This document shows, piece by piece, positions 34,525-45,637 of a DNA stretch of 64,000 bases. This DNA is from Cryoendolithus antarcticus (Eukaryota > Ascomycota > Dothideomycetes > Cladosporiales > Cladosporiaceae). The stretch covers positions 868,001 to 932,000 of the forward strand of contig NAJO01000012.1 of NCBI GenBank assembly GCA_002077065.1. Direction: 5' to 3'. A program made the position numbers and the translations under genes. The notes under the pieces were generated by a model that was not told where the DNA came from, did no database searches, and saw only the letters and a list, made by a program, of their open reading frames with translations. How positions within the stretch are numbered: the stretch's first letter is position 1; every line of letters starts with the position of its first letter.

Positions 34525-37500
34525 ATGTGCGACGACGTTCTGCAGCGCAGATGTAGCAAAGTCCCTGTGACAGCACTCGCTTTCTTCAATAACGAAGTGC
34601 TGCTTGCTGGCGAGGGCAAGCTTCTGCTCGCATATGATGCCACCACAAGGCAACGCTTAGCCTCCGCACAGATTTTCCGGCAGCAAGCAGTCCACGGAAT
34701 CTTCGCAGACGAGGCAACGGGACTGTTGCTGATCTATGGCGGTCGACGAATTGCCGTGGCAAGTCTCACGCATCACACGAACGGAATCACCATCTCTGTG
34801 TCCGAGGAGAAAGACGCTGGCGACTGGATCCTCGACGCAATCTTCAGTCCCATCACCGATACAGACGAGGGACTCTGGTATGTTCTCGTTACCGCACATA
34901 ACGCTTTGGTGACGTGTAGAGTCTCTGTCGTAGACGACCGCAAACCTCTGGCACGCATAGAGTCTATTTCAGAGTTGGTGCCTGGTTCCAACTGTCTCCT
35001 TTATTGCGCTCATATCCTAGAGATAAGTCCATCTCACTGTCTCATTGCTTCCGGCACTGCTTTTGGGGATGTCATACTGTGGTCCTGCATCTTTCCACAA
35101 AGCGGGAAAGACCCAGTCACAACTGAGGTACATTGCACTTTCTCAGCACACGAGGGCTCCGTATTTGGCGTACACATATCGTACACTCTTACTGAGGATC
35201 TGGTGGGAGATTCCACTCGCATTCTGGCTACCTGCAGCGACGATAGGAATGTCAAACTCTGGGACATCTCCACCATATCGGACAGTACGCCAGAAGCAGT
35301 GAGTCATGAAGTTGTCGACACAGGGTTTGGTGCGACGAAGCAGAACAACGAGAATGCACCGCCTCTGATCGCGGCAGCTCTCGGCCACGTGTCACGCATC
35401 TGGTCGGTAGGCACCTTCGTAGCGAACGACCGGCTTACAATCTGGACATTCGGGGAAGATGCCACACGCATCGAATGGCGTCTCGAGCATCGCCCCGAGC
35501 CTGGCAAGTACCAGCTCGTACAAGACCGTGTGGATACTTGCCACACAGGTAGGCACATCTGGTCAATTGCTCGGACGAATCTCCTTGAGGACACCTGTGC
35601 GACTGGAGGCGCAGATGGCTCGATCGCCATACTGCCAGATGACGAGCTACATGGGCCAGTACGAGGCACTGTGACACCATCTTCGCGGATCATCGCAACT
35701 CGAGAACGAGTGCTGGACACAACTAAGAGCTACGCTTTCGTTGCACACGATGCCCTGATTGCTGTCTCTAGTCAAGGCCATATCACTTTGGTCAGTTTGC
35801 TTCCGAATGGCGATTCCAGTACTGAGAGCCTAGCATGTCATGAGGAGCTACGATCCTACTCGCTCGTTACCGGGTTCGCAGGCACCGCGATAGTGGCTGG
35901 CAAGGGTGGAGCTGTTCACATGTTCGATGCAGCTGCGAAGGAGCCTTGCATCGTGGCTGATGCGCCTGGCAAGGTAGCTGGACTCTTCATATCACTGGTT
36001 CGCATAGCCGACAGTGCAATGCGACCACGACTATTCGCTCTGGTGACCATGCTAGGGATCCCCAATGCTCAGCTTGTGGAGGTATCGGCCTCTGAGTTTG
36101 CAGACGATGCGACTGCCAGGGAAGAGCGAACATGTCGCCAGCTGCAACTCGCTCAAAACTTTGTCGCCACCAGCTTTGTGGTGGTCAATCAAGGAGTCGA
36201 TGTAATTGCTGTGCTCGGTTCCCGAAGTGGGGCTATCGCTGTATATGACTTGGGTTCCCAAGGACCTGGGCCTCTAAGTCCATACTTCGAGCGAGCTGGG
36301 GTCCATGGCGATGCAATCACGTCTCTTAGTTTTGCACTGCTGAAGGCTACTTCGGAGTCACGCTATCTGTTCGCCTCAAGTCGCGACGGAATTTACAGTG
36401 TGCATCTGGCGACCTTTGGTACCAGGGGCCTTTGCTTTGATCTGGTACACAAGCTTAGTCTATCATTCGGTCCAAACATCGAGGGACTGCAAATCACTGA
36501 GGCTGGCCATCTCCAGGTGTGGGGTTTCAGAAGTAAGCATTTCATTCTCCACGATGTGACTTCGCAGGAGGATGTCATGAAAGTCGAGTGTGGCGGCGTG
36601 CACTCTAGCTGGGCGTTTCATTCGACAGATGAGGGTGGTACTTTTGCCTGGACCCAAGCTGGGAAGATTGTCTGGACGACGCAGACACAGCAGCCGGTCC
36701 AGCGCATCAACGCGGGCGGACATGGTAGAGAGATCAAAGCTTGCGCTGTCTCGCCAGGCTTGCCACAGCTCATTGCTACTGGTGCGGAAGATACTGACAT
36801 CAAGCTATTCACATATGACGAGACTCGCGGTTTCCGATGCCTACAGACGCTCCGAAAGCACGTCACGGGCATCCAGCATCTGCAGTGGTCTTCGGATGGG
36901 ACTTGGCTCTTTTCCAGTGGCGGCTTCGAAGAGTTCTTCGCCTGGAAGATCACCAGAGATGTACCTTACGTCAATGTTGGCGTGGTATGCAAGGCGGGAT
37001 ATCCAAGGAACGGTAAATCAGATCTCAGGATCATGGGGTTCGACGTACAGGAAGTGCATCTCGAAGGACGCGGTGGTTCTATTGAATTTCAAATTACGAT
37101 GGCGTACTCCGACTCGACACTCAAGACTTGGTCATCCAACACCGAGTCTCCAGATGCGTGGACTCTATTGGCGCAAGGATCCTACCTCACCTCGTGTCTT
37201 AGCAGCGTTCATATTCTCCGACCTGCAGGATCCAGGGTTACGATCCTCACGACGTCTACAGATGGGCATATTGCTCTTTGGTCTCACGAACCTACAGATG
37301 CGGCGAAGGTGAGCTGGACGTCTCGACAGAAATTGCATCAGAACGCCATCCTGGCACGTAACATGTGCAAGCTCTCGGATTCTTCGATCATCGTAGTCAC
37401 AGGTGGCGATGATAATGCGCTCGCTTTCACACGCATTGCCAGTCTGGCATCAGCCAGTTCCAGCCTGACGACACTGTTTGTCTCGAAGGCTCATGCAGCG

Positions 37501-37830
37501 GCCGTTACTGGTGTTCTCTGCCGGAGCACTGGAGTAAATGGTGCATTGGAGGTGGTGAGTGTGGGCTTGGACCAGAAAGTCAAGGTCTGGCAAGTGCGGT
37601 TCGATACGGGCAAAGATGGTGTCGATGGACTGGAGGTTCAGAGAAAGGGCAAAGCATGGAGTTCTGTGGCCGATGCTGGCGAGATGGTGTGGTTGGGAGG
37701 GTGTGGCACCGCGCCCGGGCAAGGAGAGCATGATAAGCAAGCAGGAGTTCTGGTTGTGGGTGTAGGCATGGAGGTGTGGTCACTTGGACCAAACACGATC
37801 AAAGAAGCTCTACAGGAGAGCAAGAGTTGA
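34525..37830 (+). CDS. RTT10: WDR6/Rtt10-like WD40 protein (tRNA Gm34 methylation partner)
   Basis: Large multi-WD40 protein of 1101 aa, single exon. In yeast the homologue Rtt10/Trm734 partners with Trm7 for 2'-O-methylation of tRNA wobble position 34; WDR6 does so with FTSJ1. The opening PVTALAFFNNEVLLAGEG and the diagnostic AHILEISPSHCLIASGTAFGDVILWSC match that family. Further repeats include HEGSVFGVHISY, ILATCSDDRNVKLWDIST, GHVSRIWSVGTF, CHTGRHIWSIARTN, GREIKACAVSP, TGAEDTDIKLFTYDETRGFR, HVTGIQHLQWSSDG and VVSVGLDQKVKVWQVRF. Length agrees with fungal WDR6 (about 1000-1200 aa). The ATG at 34525 gives MCDDVLQRR, close to the first conserved strand. Cytoplasmic role inferred from the family. 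Confidence 0.9.
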   Translation: MCDDVLQRRCSKVPVTALAFFNNEVLLAGEGKLLLAYDATTRQRLASAQIFRQQAVHGIFADEATGLLLIYGGRRIAVASLTHHTNGITISVSEEKDAGDWILDAIFSPITDTDEGLWYVLVTAHNALVTCRVSVVDDRKPLARIESISELVPGSNCLLYCAHILEISPSHCLIASGTAFGDVILWSCIFPQSGKDPVTTEVHCTFSAHEGSVFGVHISYTLTEDLVGDSTRILATCSDDRNVKLWDISTISDSTPEAVSHEVVDTGFGATKQNNENAPPLIAAALGHVSRIWSVGTFVANDRLTIWTFGEDATRIEWRLEHRPEPGKYQLVQDRVDTCHTGRHIWSIARTNLLEDTCATGGADGSIAILPDDELHGPVRGTVTPSSRIIATRERVLDTTKSYAFVAHDALIAVSSQGHITLVSLLPNGDSSTESLACHEELRSYSLVTGFAGTAIVAGKGGAVHMFDAAAKEPCIVADAPGKVAGLFISLVRIADSAMRPRLFALVTMLGIPNAQLVEVSASEFADDATAREERTCRQLQLAQNFVATSFVVVNQGVDVIAVLGSRSGAIAVYDLGSQGPGPLSPYFERAGVHGDAITSLSFALLKATSESRYLFASSRDGIYSVHLATFGTRGLCFDLVHKLSLSFGPNIEGLQITEAGHLQVWGFRSKHFILHDVTSQEDVMKVECGGVHSSWAFHSTDEGGTFAWTQAGKIVWTTQTQQPVQRINAGGHGREIKACAVSPGLPQLIATGAEDTDIKLFTYDETRGFRCLQTLRKHVTGIQHLQWSSDGTWLFSSGGFEEFFAWKITRDVPYVNVGVVCKAGYPRNGKSDLRIMGFDVQEVHLEGRGGSIEFQITMAYSDSTLKTWSSNTESPDAWTLLAQGSYLTSCLSSVHILRPAGSRVTILTTSTDGHIALWSHEPTDAAKVSWTSRQKLHQNAILARNMCKLSDSSIIVVTGGDDNALAFTRIASLASASSSLTTLFVSKAHAAAVTGVLCRSTGVNGALEVVSVGLDQKVKVWQVRFDTGKDGVDGLEVQRKGKAWSSVADAGEMVWLGGCGTAPGQGEHDKQAGVLVVGVGMEVWSLGPNTIKEALQESKS

Positions 37831-37947
37831 CTAGAATGCATCTCAATTCATCGGCGTATCACTATCTCACTCCCAGGAGCGGCGTCGCAGACGCAGCACT
37901 CCCTACGTGCCCTTCTTGTCGTGTTACACTAGCTCCTGCATGCTGCG

Positions 37948-40490
37948 TCAGCTGCTCATCAATCGTTCCAAGCCCTCCTCATCTAGCCAAGGCCCTCTCT
38001 CCTCCTCAGTAGCCCCGTGCAGTCCTTCAGCTCTGCGCAGCGTCTGGACATCCAGATCCGTAACCCACTGCCTCCCATCGCCAACATTAGATCCAAGGGG
38101 AATGCGAACTTCATGCTCGCCATCAAGCATCATGTCGTCTTTCCAAAGCCTGCGCTGCCCGTCGTAGACACAGAGTACGCGCTTCTTCATGCGCATCTTC
38201 TCTGGCGCCGCGCCCCAGGAAAGAGGGTAGTTCTTGCGACGCTTTGAGCTCTTCGTGACTGGTCCAGAGGACAGCGGAACGCCGCCTTTGCTTTGCGTCA
38301 TGCCTGGCCGACGCTTGGTGATGCCGTTCGTGGTTCCGTCCCCGGAGTGGGGACGGGCTAATTGTCAGCTCGGGTTCGTCGAGGGTTTGCTGTTGCGTGT
38401 GTTGGGCACGGGCTTGCCGTTCTTAAGCGTGGATGAGGAGGACGAGCGGCTACCATAGGTCCCGTCTAGTGTGTTGTCGTCCTCGGCTGCGTCGCCGGAG
38501 TCGGCGTCGTCTTCATCATCATCTTCCTCGGCGTCATCTTCGTACTTCGTTGGGGCGTCGTAGTCGACTGTTGTGGAGAGAAGGTGCTTCTCCATTGTTG
38601 CTTGCACGGCAGCATCGTCGGCGACAGAGGAGAGAAGCTTCTCGTTCACGGCCTCGCTTGGGTCTGCTTGCTGGACTACTCGCAGCACGCAGTCGTCGAG
38701 ATGCTCGTAAAAGTCCTGAGCATTGGCAAACATGTTGCCGCAAGTCGAGCACATGCCAGAGACGTCACGGACGCCAAAGCCAGGGCGTTTGGCACCAGAC
38801 GGGCTCTTCCTTCGCGCATTGGGAGGCGCCTGCTCGACGTTGTGCACTGAGGTGAGATGTCGCTTGAAGACATCGGCACGGTTGAAGCTCTTCTCAGCCG
38901 CGCTGCCGGAGCCGGGGCAGAAGCCGCACACCATCGTGCCCTTGTAGTGCGTCAAGGTGTGGCGGTTTTTGTCGTACTTCCGGGCGAAGCCCTTGTGGTG
39001 ATATTCGCATGTTGGGATCGGGCACTTCTCCGGTCGCTCATTTTGGTGGGTGATCATGTGAGCTTTGAGGTCCTTGAAATGCTTTCCACACGTCGAGATC
39101 GGACAGAGACCTTTATTGGAGTCATCTGACGATAGCGAGCCTTGGCTGTGCTTCGAGTGGATCGAAGACACTGATTGCCGCCTTGAACCGGGCAAGGCCG
39201 GGTATGGTTGCCACTGCTGTGTGCGCATGTACGGCGAACTCGACCCACTGACTTTGCCAACGGCCAAGCGGGGACTGCGCGATGGAGCCCGTGAAGGTAT
39301 CAAAGGGTATGTCATATGTTGCGGTGAGTGTATTGCTGGTATGTCTGCATATTGAGTTCCAACAGCTTGTGCGGGGGAGTACGGCTGAATCAGCGATGGA
39401 TCTGAAACACTGACAGTTAGCTCAAGCTCTGTTCATCACTCTGCCATATGATTTGAAAGGAAAGGAAAAACATAGGAGACGGACAAGAAGAACCGAGAGG
39501 TGGTACGAAGTAGCCACTGGATTGAGAAAAGAAAGGAGATGACAGCTGGGGCTGTGGTGCTCGTGGGCGTTGTGGCAGTTCACTTTCGTCGTACGACCCC
39601 GATCGCATTGCACGGAATTGCGAGGCGTTGATCTGCTGCGGTGATGAGAACATCGAGCTTGAGTATGAGGACGCAGATGCCGGCGTGGTTGGTGACTTGA
39701 AGAGGCTGTCATTCGGGCTCGCAGTCTGCTGTCGACTTTGGATGCTGAGAGCCAACTTGGTTTCGACACTCGCAGCGATGACTGTCGACATGCTCGCTGT
39801 CGACAACGCGCTCATCGCCGGCTCGTAGCGCGTTGTATTGGGCCAGCCACTAGACATCACGTCGCTAGCCAGGTGATGTTGCACCATACTCGCCGACGGT
39901 GCAATGAGAGAAAAAGGAAAATCGTCAAACTCACCAACACACGTCTTGTCCATGATCGGAATGGGGTCGATCTCGAATCCAGATGTCGCAAGGACGTCGT
40001 GCTGGGCTATGCCGGGGTTCAGAGCGACGCCTTGTTGGAAGTGCCACCCTTGGCTGTGCTGCTGAGGGTGCACTGAAGGTGACCCAATTGCTGACGATAC
40101 GGAGCTTTGAATCGATGCACCAGAGTCTGAGGGCGCAGATAGCACTGGCGGCTGATGGTGAAAGTCGAACGAATGCGCTGCCGAGTGGGTCGGTGAGTAT
40201 GCGGACGCCGCGTCGTGAACTTCCTGCTTTACTGGTGCGCCCAGGGTGTATGCGTCGGAGAACTGATGTGTGAAAGCTGGTTGTGTTTGGACAGAGATGT
40301 ATGTGGTCGACGGGATGTAGCTCTGTTCTGAGTATGTCGTACTTGGGAGATAAGATTGATCGTGATTCCAGTCGAATGATGAGTACAGCTCGAAGTCGTT
40401 GTTCGTTACGAAGGGCTGCTGTTGGTATTCAGAGTACGTTGCCATTGCGTCGTCTTGTATCCCTGTCGTGATGTGTTGTGTTGTCGACAC
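37948..40490 (-). CDS. C2H2 zinc-finger transcription factor (frame break near 39360)
   Basis: Probable nuclear DNA-binding regulator. The N-terminal exon (from 40490, or ATG 40445, to about 39485) is Ser/Gln-rich and activation-domain-like (ATYSEYQQQPF, FDWNHDQSYLPSTTYSE). The middle exon ending at 38454 carries fingers CPISTCGKHFKDLKAHMITH, CPIPTCEYHHKGFARKYDKN-RHTLTH, CGFCPG-RADVFKRHLTSVH and CSTCGNMFANAQDFYEHLDD-C, then an acidic tract. An intron at 38358-38453 (GTAGCC; GCTGAC branch site, ATTAG) leads to a C-terminal exon 38357-37948 with KRRKNYPLSWG and MKKRVLCVYDGQRRLWKDDM. The first intron ends at 39403 (branch CTAAC, TTTCAG). After it the natural frame (DPSLIQPYSPAQAVG) is broken by one base at CCC 39359-39361 before QYADIPAIHSPQHMTYP. 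Confidence 0.78.
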
Positions 40491-43400
40491 GGTCGATCTT
40501 AACTCGAACGATGCAGCATTAGCGAGCCGAGTCGAAGTGCTGGGGAGAGAAGCGTTGTCTTCGTTCCAGAACCTGCCTGGTGGGGGTGGCGACTCGGTAT
40601 ATGTTTGGTCTGTTGGATGCTATGCTTGGCGAACAGACCATGCAGTTCATCTATCCAGATGTAAATATAAGAGATGGGGCGAAAGCAGATGTATATGAAT
40701 GCCACGAATAGGTGCGCAGCACGCACGCTACCGAAGACCCTTGACTGCCCTACGGTGCGCGGGATGGCGCTAGTCTCACGGTACCTTTATTTCGCGGCGT
40801 GTCCCCCCTGCAGAGGCTTGCGGTGAACCCGCCGAAGGATTCTGGCGCTTTGGCGTGTTGCCGCACGGACTCTGACACGAGAAAACGGTACAGTATCGCA
40901 AGGCGTCCACCAACAGGCTCCTGGAATTTGGGGTAATGTCTCGGTCTCAGGACACGTCCGATCGCTTAGCATGGGGTGCCATTCTTGTTCCAATGGCGGG
41001 GGCAGTCGATGGCTCAAGCAAAAGCGCGATTGCAACGGCGGCCTTTAACGCACCAGCTATACCACTTCCAGCCTGTCATCTGGTCGCACTCGAGCTGCTT
41101 GCCGAAAGCATGAGGGTAGCAATAGTCAAGATTGCCGCATCGAGCGAGCACAGGTGGAGTGTGTGTGCATAGTGTGCGTGGTCGCATACGCCTACACCGC
41201 GCGAGCGAAACCGATTGCTTGACACCTCCACCCCCATGCGGCGGTTACGCGGACCTTACCAGTACTCTCCGCAGTCTCGGAGTGATGCGCAAGTCGTGAT
41301 TGGTGCTGCCGGTGTATCCGTCATCTAGCGGCATGCATGCTGCACGACGACGAAGTCTCCGAACTTTGGCAGCGTGGCTGTGGTCTGTGAGCGGTCTGTT
41401 TTGGGAGAGGCGGAGTGATCTATGCAGAGCTAAGCTGCTTGCAAGTTTTGTGCCTATGGCTCTAACCGTATACAGCAGGAGGACTTGCATAACTGCTCGA
41501 AGCGAGGCGAAGCAGCATCATGCAGCCCAGTGTACACCGTGACTGCTGCGGTCGCTATAGGTGCAGCGAGGATGTCGCAAGATGGCAGCAGACCAATGAC
41601 GACATGCCATGGCTGTCGTCGCAAGCACTAGGAATATAGGTTGCGTCAGTTCTCACCGGTTTGATCGGTTGATGAGGTAACATTCGATGCTCCAACATAC
41701 TATGGCACGCCACGCAGAACACCGCAAAGTTCTACCTAGCCCAAATTCACTTCACGCTTCTGCCGCACAGAAAGCGAAGCGATCACACGTTTCAGCAGGA
41801 TTGCCATATCTCATGCTACAGCGAATGGCATGCACATATCGAAGGATCGTGTGCGCCGGGTAGGGCAGCAGGATTGCATGGCTGTTCCGTAGAACACAAC
41901 AGACATCGCATCGCCTAGAAGCGGAGGAACTGTTCGCCGTTCACTATACGAAGGTCAGGAACCAACATCCAAGTAGATTGCTTGCTTACATGGACACGGT
42001 TGGAAACTTGTCCACGTGGTAACATGGGTGACCTGTCCTGCGGCAGCGGATAGGTGGCATGGTGTGCCGTGTTGGGGCAGACCATCAAGTTGTACCGGGA
42101 GATCGCGTGGGGTCCGAAAAAGCCACCATCGTTGTCGATTGGAAGAAGTCGCTGTGTAGACTTTGCAGCTAGGAGCGCGGCGATGATAAGCCACGATTGC
42201 ATGTCCAAGGCCTGATTGTCATATCATCGACACGTGCGACCAGTCGGCTTGCTGACCGCTAATCAGATAGCCTTGAAACTCAAGTGTCGTGGCCGAGTTG
42301 ATGTGAACGTTCCTTGGGTCGGCTGGGTCGGCGTAATCAGCAGATGATGTGCACGTACCACGATCTCCCCGATCCTGTTTGACACGGCCGGGGTGGAGGT
42401 ACCGTTGTTCCTAAGCTTTCGTGGCTGGCAGCCTACTCGGCCATGCCGGATGATGTGGCATGCTTTTTGCTGCACGAAACGGTCATGCCTTGAGACATCA
42501 CGCGAGAAAAAGTTGTTGGCTCGTTACACCACGGCCGCAGCGATGCGGTCATGCTCGAAGTCACTGCTTCTTCCATCACGTGCGTTCTGAGTGCACGGCA
42601 GGGAACCTCGCTTCGCCCTACCGTGGATCGAAGGATTCGGGTTCATATGGCGTGCAGTCGGTTAGGTGGGCAGTCGCAGGGGTGTTGTGCCACTAGAGGT
42701 TACGGCCGATGGTTTCGCGATCTTGACGACCATTGCTATTTCGACACTCGCAAGAGGCCTGTTCGTTGGACAGCACATCAGTGGTGGCTACAGTATTACG
42801 GTAGTGCATGCTTCCGGAACACGTTTCGGAACATTGTCATGCGTTCGATGGCTTGCCAAGGTCAACGGGTAAACGGGTTTGGCGACCGGTGAGGAATGCG
42901 AGATCAAGGAGAAGGCGTCTGTCCACCGCTCCGTGCCCGTCACTGTTCCGTGACTGGATGATACGGGATTCTTGCTTCGTGTTCTGAGATGAGAGGTCCA
43001 GACGGCCTTCTGGAGCGGCAGCATCTCGAGGCGTAAGACGGAGGAAAGTGAGTCCCGAGAGATAGAAACCATGCTCATGCGATGCCGAAAGCAAGGACTT
43101 GAATGAACAATATTCGCATGCACAGCTGCCCAATGCCCCTGATATCTCGTCGGATCTTCTTACAGACATGGAGTGAAACATAGTCGGTTTGCGATGGTCT
43201 GCTCGTTGGATTGTCCCCTCCACGTTCAAGCGTATGGATCGACATGACCACTTTAAGTCGGACCCTGATGGACATGGCCAGCTAGCCACGGCGCTCGTGG
43301 CTGATTCCGACAGTGGCTTCTAGATTTCATTACGGAGATTGCGGCTTGTCCAGCGTGTGTTGCCCTGGGACATCGTCGCTCAAGAGCTCAACACTTCCAC

Positions 43401-44450
43401 CAGGGGCCGCTTTCACCGCGTCAAGCGTGTTGACAAGGGTCCGGTAATGAGGTTCGTGGTGCCATGATCATCGATTCTACCCATCAACGAGGAAGTGGCG
43501 ACTGCCTGCGCCGATGGGAACTCTGCAAGTGCTATGCCTGTTGGGGCTTGAGCCTGTAAAGGACATCCACGTGTCGGATATGCTCTGGCAGCCAGTGGAC
43601 AGATGCAAGGCCATGCTGGATCTCCGAACCTGCTACGGCATCACGTACAGTGGGGCCACTGCCGCTGGCCAATGTCCGGATCGGCCATGCTGCCCACTAC
43701 AATACTACCAAGCTAGCGAGTGCGGAAGCGGTCACGCAAGATACCTGGTAGGAAATACGGCGACCACGGGATCATTGGTGAAGGTCTCCGCGCTTCTTAA
43801 AGTCCCAAAATCCCATACTGCGACGTGCCCCTGGCCATGAGCCTGATGGCACTCTTACTAGCGAGAAGGACGATAAGACCCAAATGGATTCCTACTACAA
43901 TTTGTATCTCTCCATTGTACCCTTCATATCTGTCTTAAAGCTTAGGTACTCTCAATCGCAGCTGAAAACATTCCGCCACCATTGAGGCCACCGGAAACTC
44001 GGAAAACTCGAGTCACCTTACTTGTGACAATACGCGACCGAAACGTGCGAGTAACCCGCTTCGTTATCGCACTTGATATCCTTCCTGCTGTCGGGCGTGA
44101 CTTGTGCAAACCAAGATCGCTCATGCAAGTAGCGCATCCATGGCTCTATGCGTATGTGGCTGTGGCACGTTGATCTCAATCAGAAATTGCCATCAGCGGG
44201 CATCCCCTCATATTCAATAGCCGAAGCTCGAGATGAGCAAACGCAGGTATAGCTCCGTCTCAAGCACTCTGTCATGAGGTTGATGGAACGCAAGGACTGC
44301 GTTCAGCGTCGCTTAGTGCAGTTGTACCTATATGCAGCTCGTCTGCAGCTGGCTGTACTTCCTGAAGCGGAGTCAATGCGCGAGCTGAACGAAGCTAAGC
44401 ATCAATACATGCAGTCTGATTTCGGACATTGCTATACAAGTCCAATACTT
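40491..44450. other. 4-kb gene-free stretch
   Basis: Only short, mutually overlapping ORFs on both strands. The longest are a 150-codon minus frame (42837-43289) and a 108-codon plus frame (43514-43840) with several cysteines but no signal peptide. I recognise no protein family, repeat or RNA gene. The left end is the C2H2 gene promoter. Confidence 0.5.
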
Positions 44451-44458
44451 TATAAAAT
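44451..44458 (+). promoter_or_regulatory. TATA-box candidate for the dehydrogenase gene
   Basis: TTATAAAA about 108 nt upstream of the ATG at 44566, a plausible distance for a fungal TATA element with a short leader. Confidence 0.45.
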
Positions 44459-44565
44459 GTTCCCCCTGTCGATCTGCGAGTACATAGCCAGCAAGTTACC
44501 TTTCGTTTTCGAGTGTCCCATCTCTGACAGTCCAGACTGCAAGACCTTCATCACATCCTAACAAC

Positions 44566-45456
44566 ATGTCAAACGCACTCTTCATAGCAGTCGTTACTGG
44601 AGGGGCCAGTGGGATTGGGCTCGCAACAGCCTCTGCTCTGCTCGCTCGCGGCAATTGGCACATTTACATCCTCGACCGTAACCCCCCGTCCTCCAACGCA
44701 TTCACTCCAGACGCAAATGCCACCTATATTCAAGCCGACGTAACCGAGTTCGCTTCCCTCGCCTCAGCCTTCCAAAAGATCTTCGACTCCCACTCACGTC
44801 TGGACTTCGTCTTCGCCAATGCAGGCATAGCCCTACATCCCGACAATCTGACGCCGACCGCGGAGAGCAGCAAGGATGAGTACCCAGCTACGCCAGATCT
44901 GACCTTGCTGGACGTCAATCTGAAGGGCGTGATCTATACGTCTCACCTCGCGAGGCACTACTTCCATCTCTCACCTGCTGGAAGTGAGAGGAACCTCATT
45001 ATCACGGCCTCCATGGCGGGCTTCTACGCGAGTCCAAGTGTTCCAGTCTATACAGCTAGCAAGCACGCTGCGGTGGGCTGGACGCGTAGTATCGCTCCCA
45101 GCTACTGGAAGCAAGATCGCATCCGCGTGAACGCTATCTGTCCATCGTTGGTTGCAACGGGGATCATGCCGAAGGAGATGTATGCGGTGCGTATTGGTCC
45201 ATGTACGGGATTGCACTCAACCCAGCTACTAATCCTGTGTCAGAGCTTTCCTGAAGGGGTGTTGACGCCCATCGAAAGCGTTGTGAAGGCGGTGCTGCTG
45301 CTGCTCGATGGCAAGACCGAGCAAGTAGATGAAGGGAAGGTCGTAGCTGGACAGACTGTGGAAGTCAATGGGAGTGACTTCTACTTCCGGAAGCAGATTG
45401 AATTTTGTAATCCTCTTGCGGCTGCGGTTATGGGAAGCGCAGAAGTGAAGGCATGA
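44566..45456 (+). CDS. Short-chain dehydrogenase/reductase (15-PGDH type)
   Basis: NAD(P)-dependent oxidoreductase of about 277 aa with a classical SDR Rossmann fold. The cofactor loop is VVTGGASGIGLA. NAG is in FVFANAGIAL, the catalytic Ser in LIITASMAGFYA, and the Tyr/Lys pair in VYTASKHAAVG. ICPSLVATGIMP follows, the usual substrate-side loop. An intron at 45187-45243 (GTGCGT...GTCAG, 57 nt, no in-frame stop) is inferred. Splicing turns EMYA plus foreign sequence into EMYASFPEGVLTPIESVVKAV, as in relatives. An aspartate at the end of the second strand (IYILDRNP) suggests NAD preference. The substrate is unknown. No membrane segment. Confidence 0.92.
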   Translation: MSNALFIAVVTGGASGIGLATASALLARGNWHIYILDRNPPSSNAFTPDANATYIQADVTEFASLASAFQKIFDSHSRLDFVFANAGIALHPDNLTPTAESSKDEYPATPDLTLLDVNLKGVIYTSHLARHYFHLSPAGSERNLIITASMAGFYASPSVPVYTASKHAAVGWTRSIAPSYWKQDRIRVNAICPSLVATGIMPKEMYAVRIGPCTGLHSTQLLILCQSFPEGVLTPIESVVKAVLLLLDGKTEQVDEGKVVAGQTVEVNGSDFYFRKQIEFCNPLAAAVMGSAEVKA

Positions 45457-45637
45457 GATGAGTAGTACAGTGAAGACTTCGCAGGTGAAGGAGCTTAGAA
45501 GCCCATATGCGTGATGACACTCGCACTGGGGTATGGAAGCACCCAAGCGCCTTATCTTACAATCTAGCTGAAAGGCCCGACCTATTACCATGCGCCAGTA
45601 CCTTCCGTGTAATGCGAACATCTCTTAGAAAAGCATA

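Noticed and set aside
43514..43840. 108-codon Cys-containing plus-strand ORF as a possible secreted effector
   Set aside because: The N-terminus is not a convincing signal peptide and no intron or homologue is apparent.
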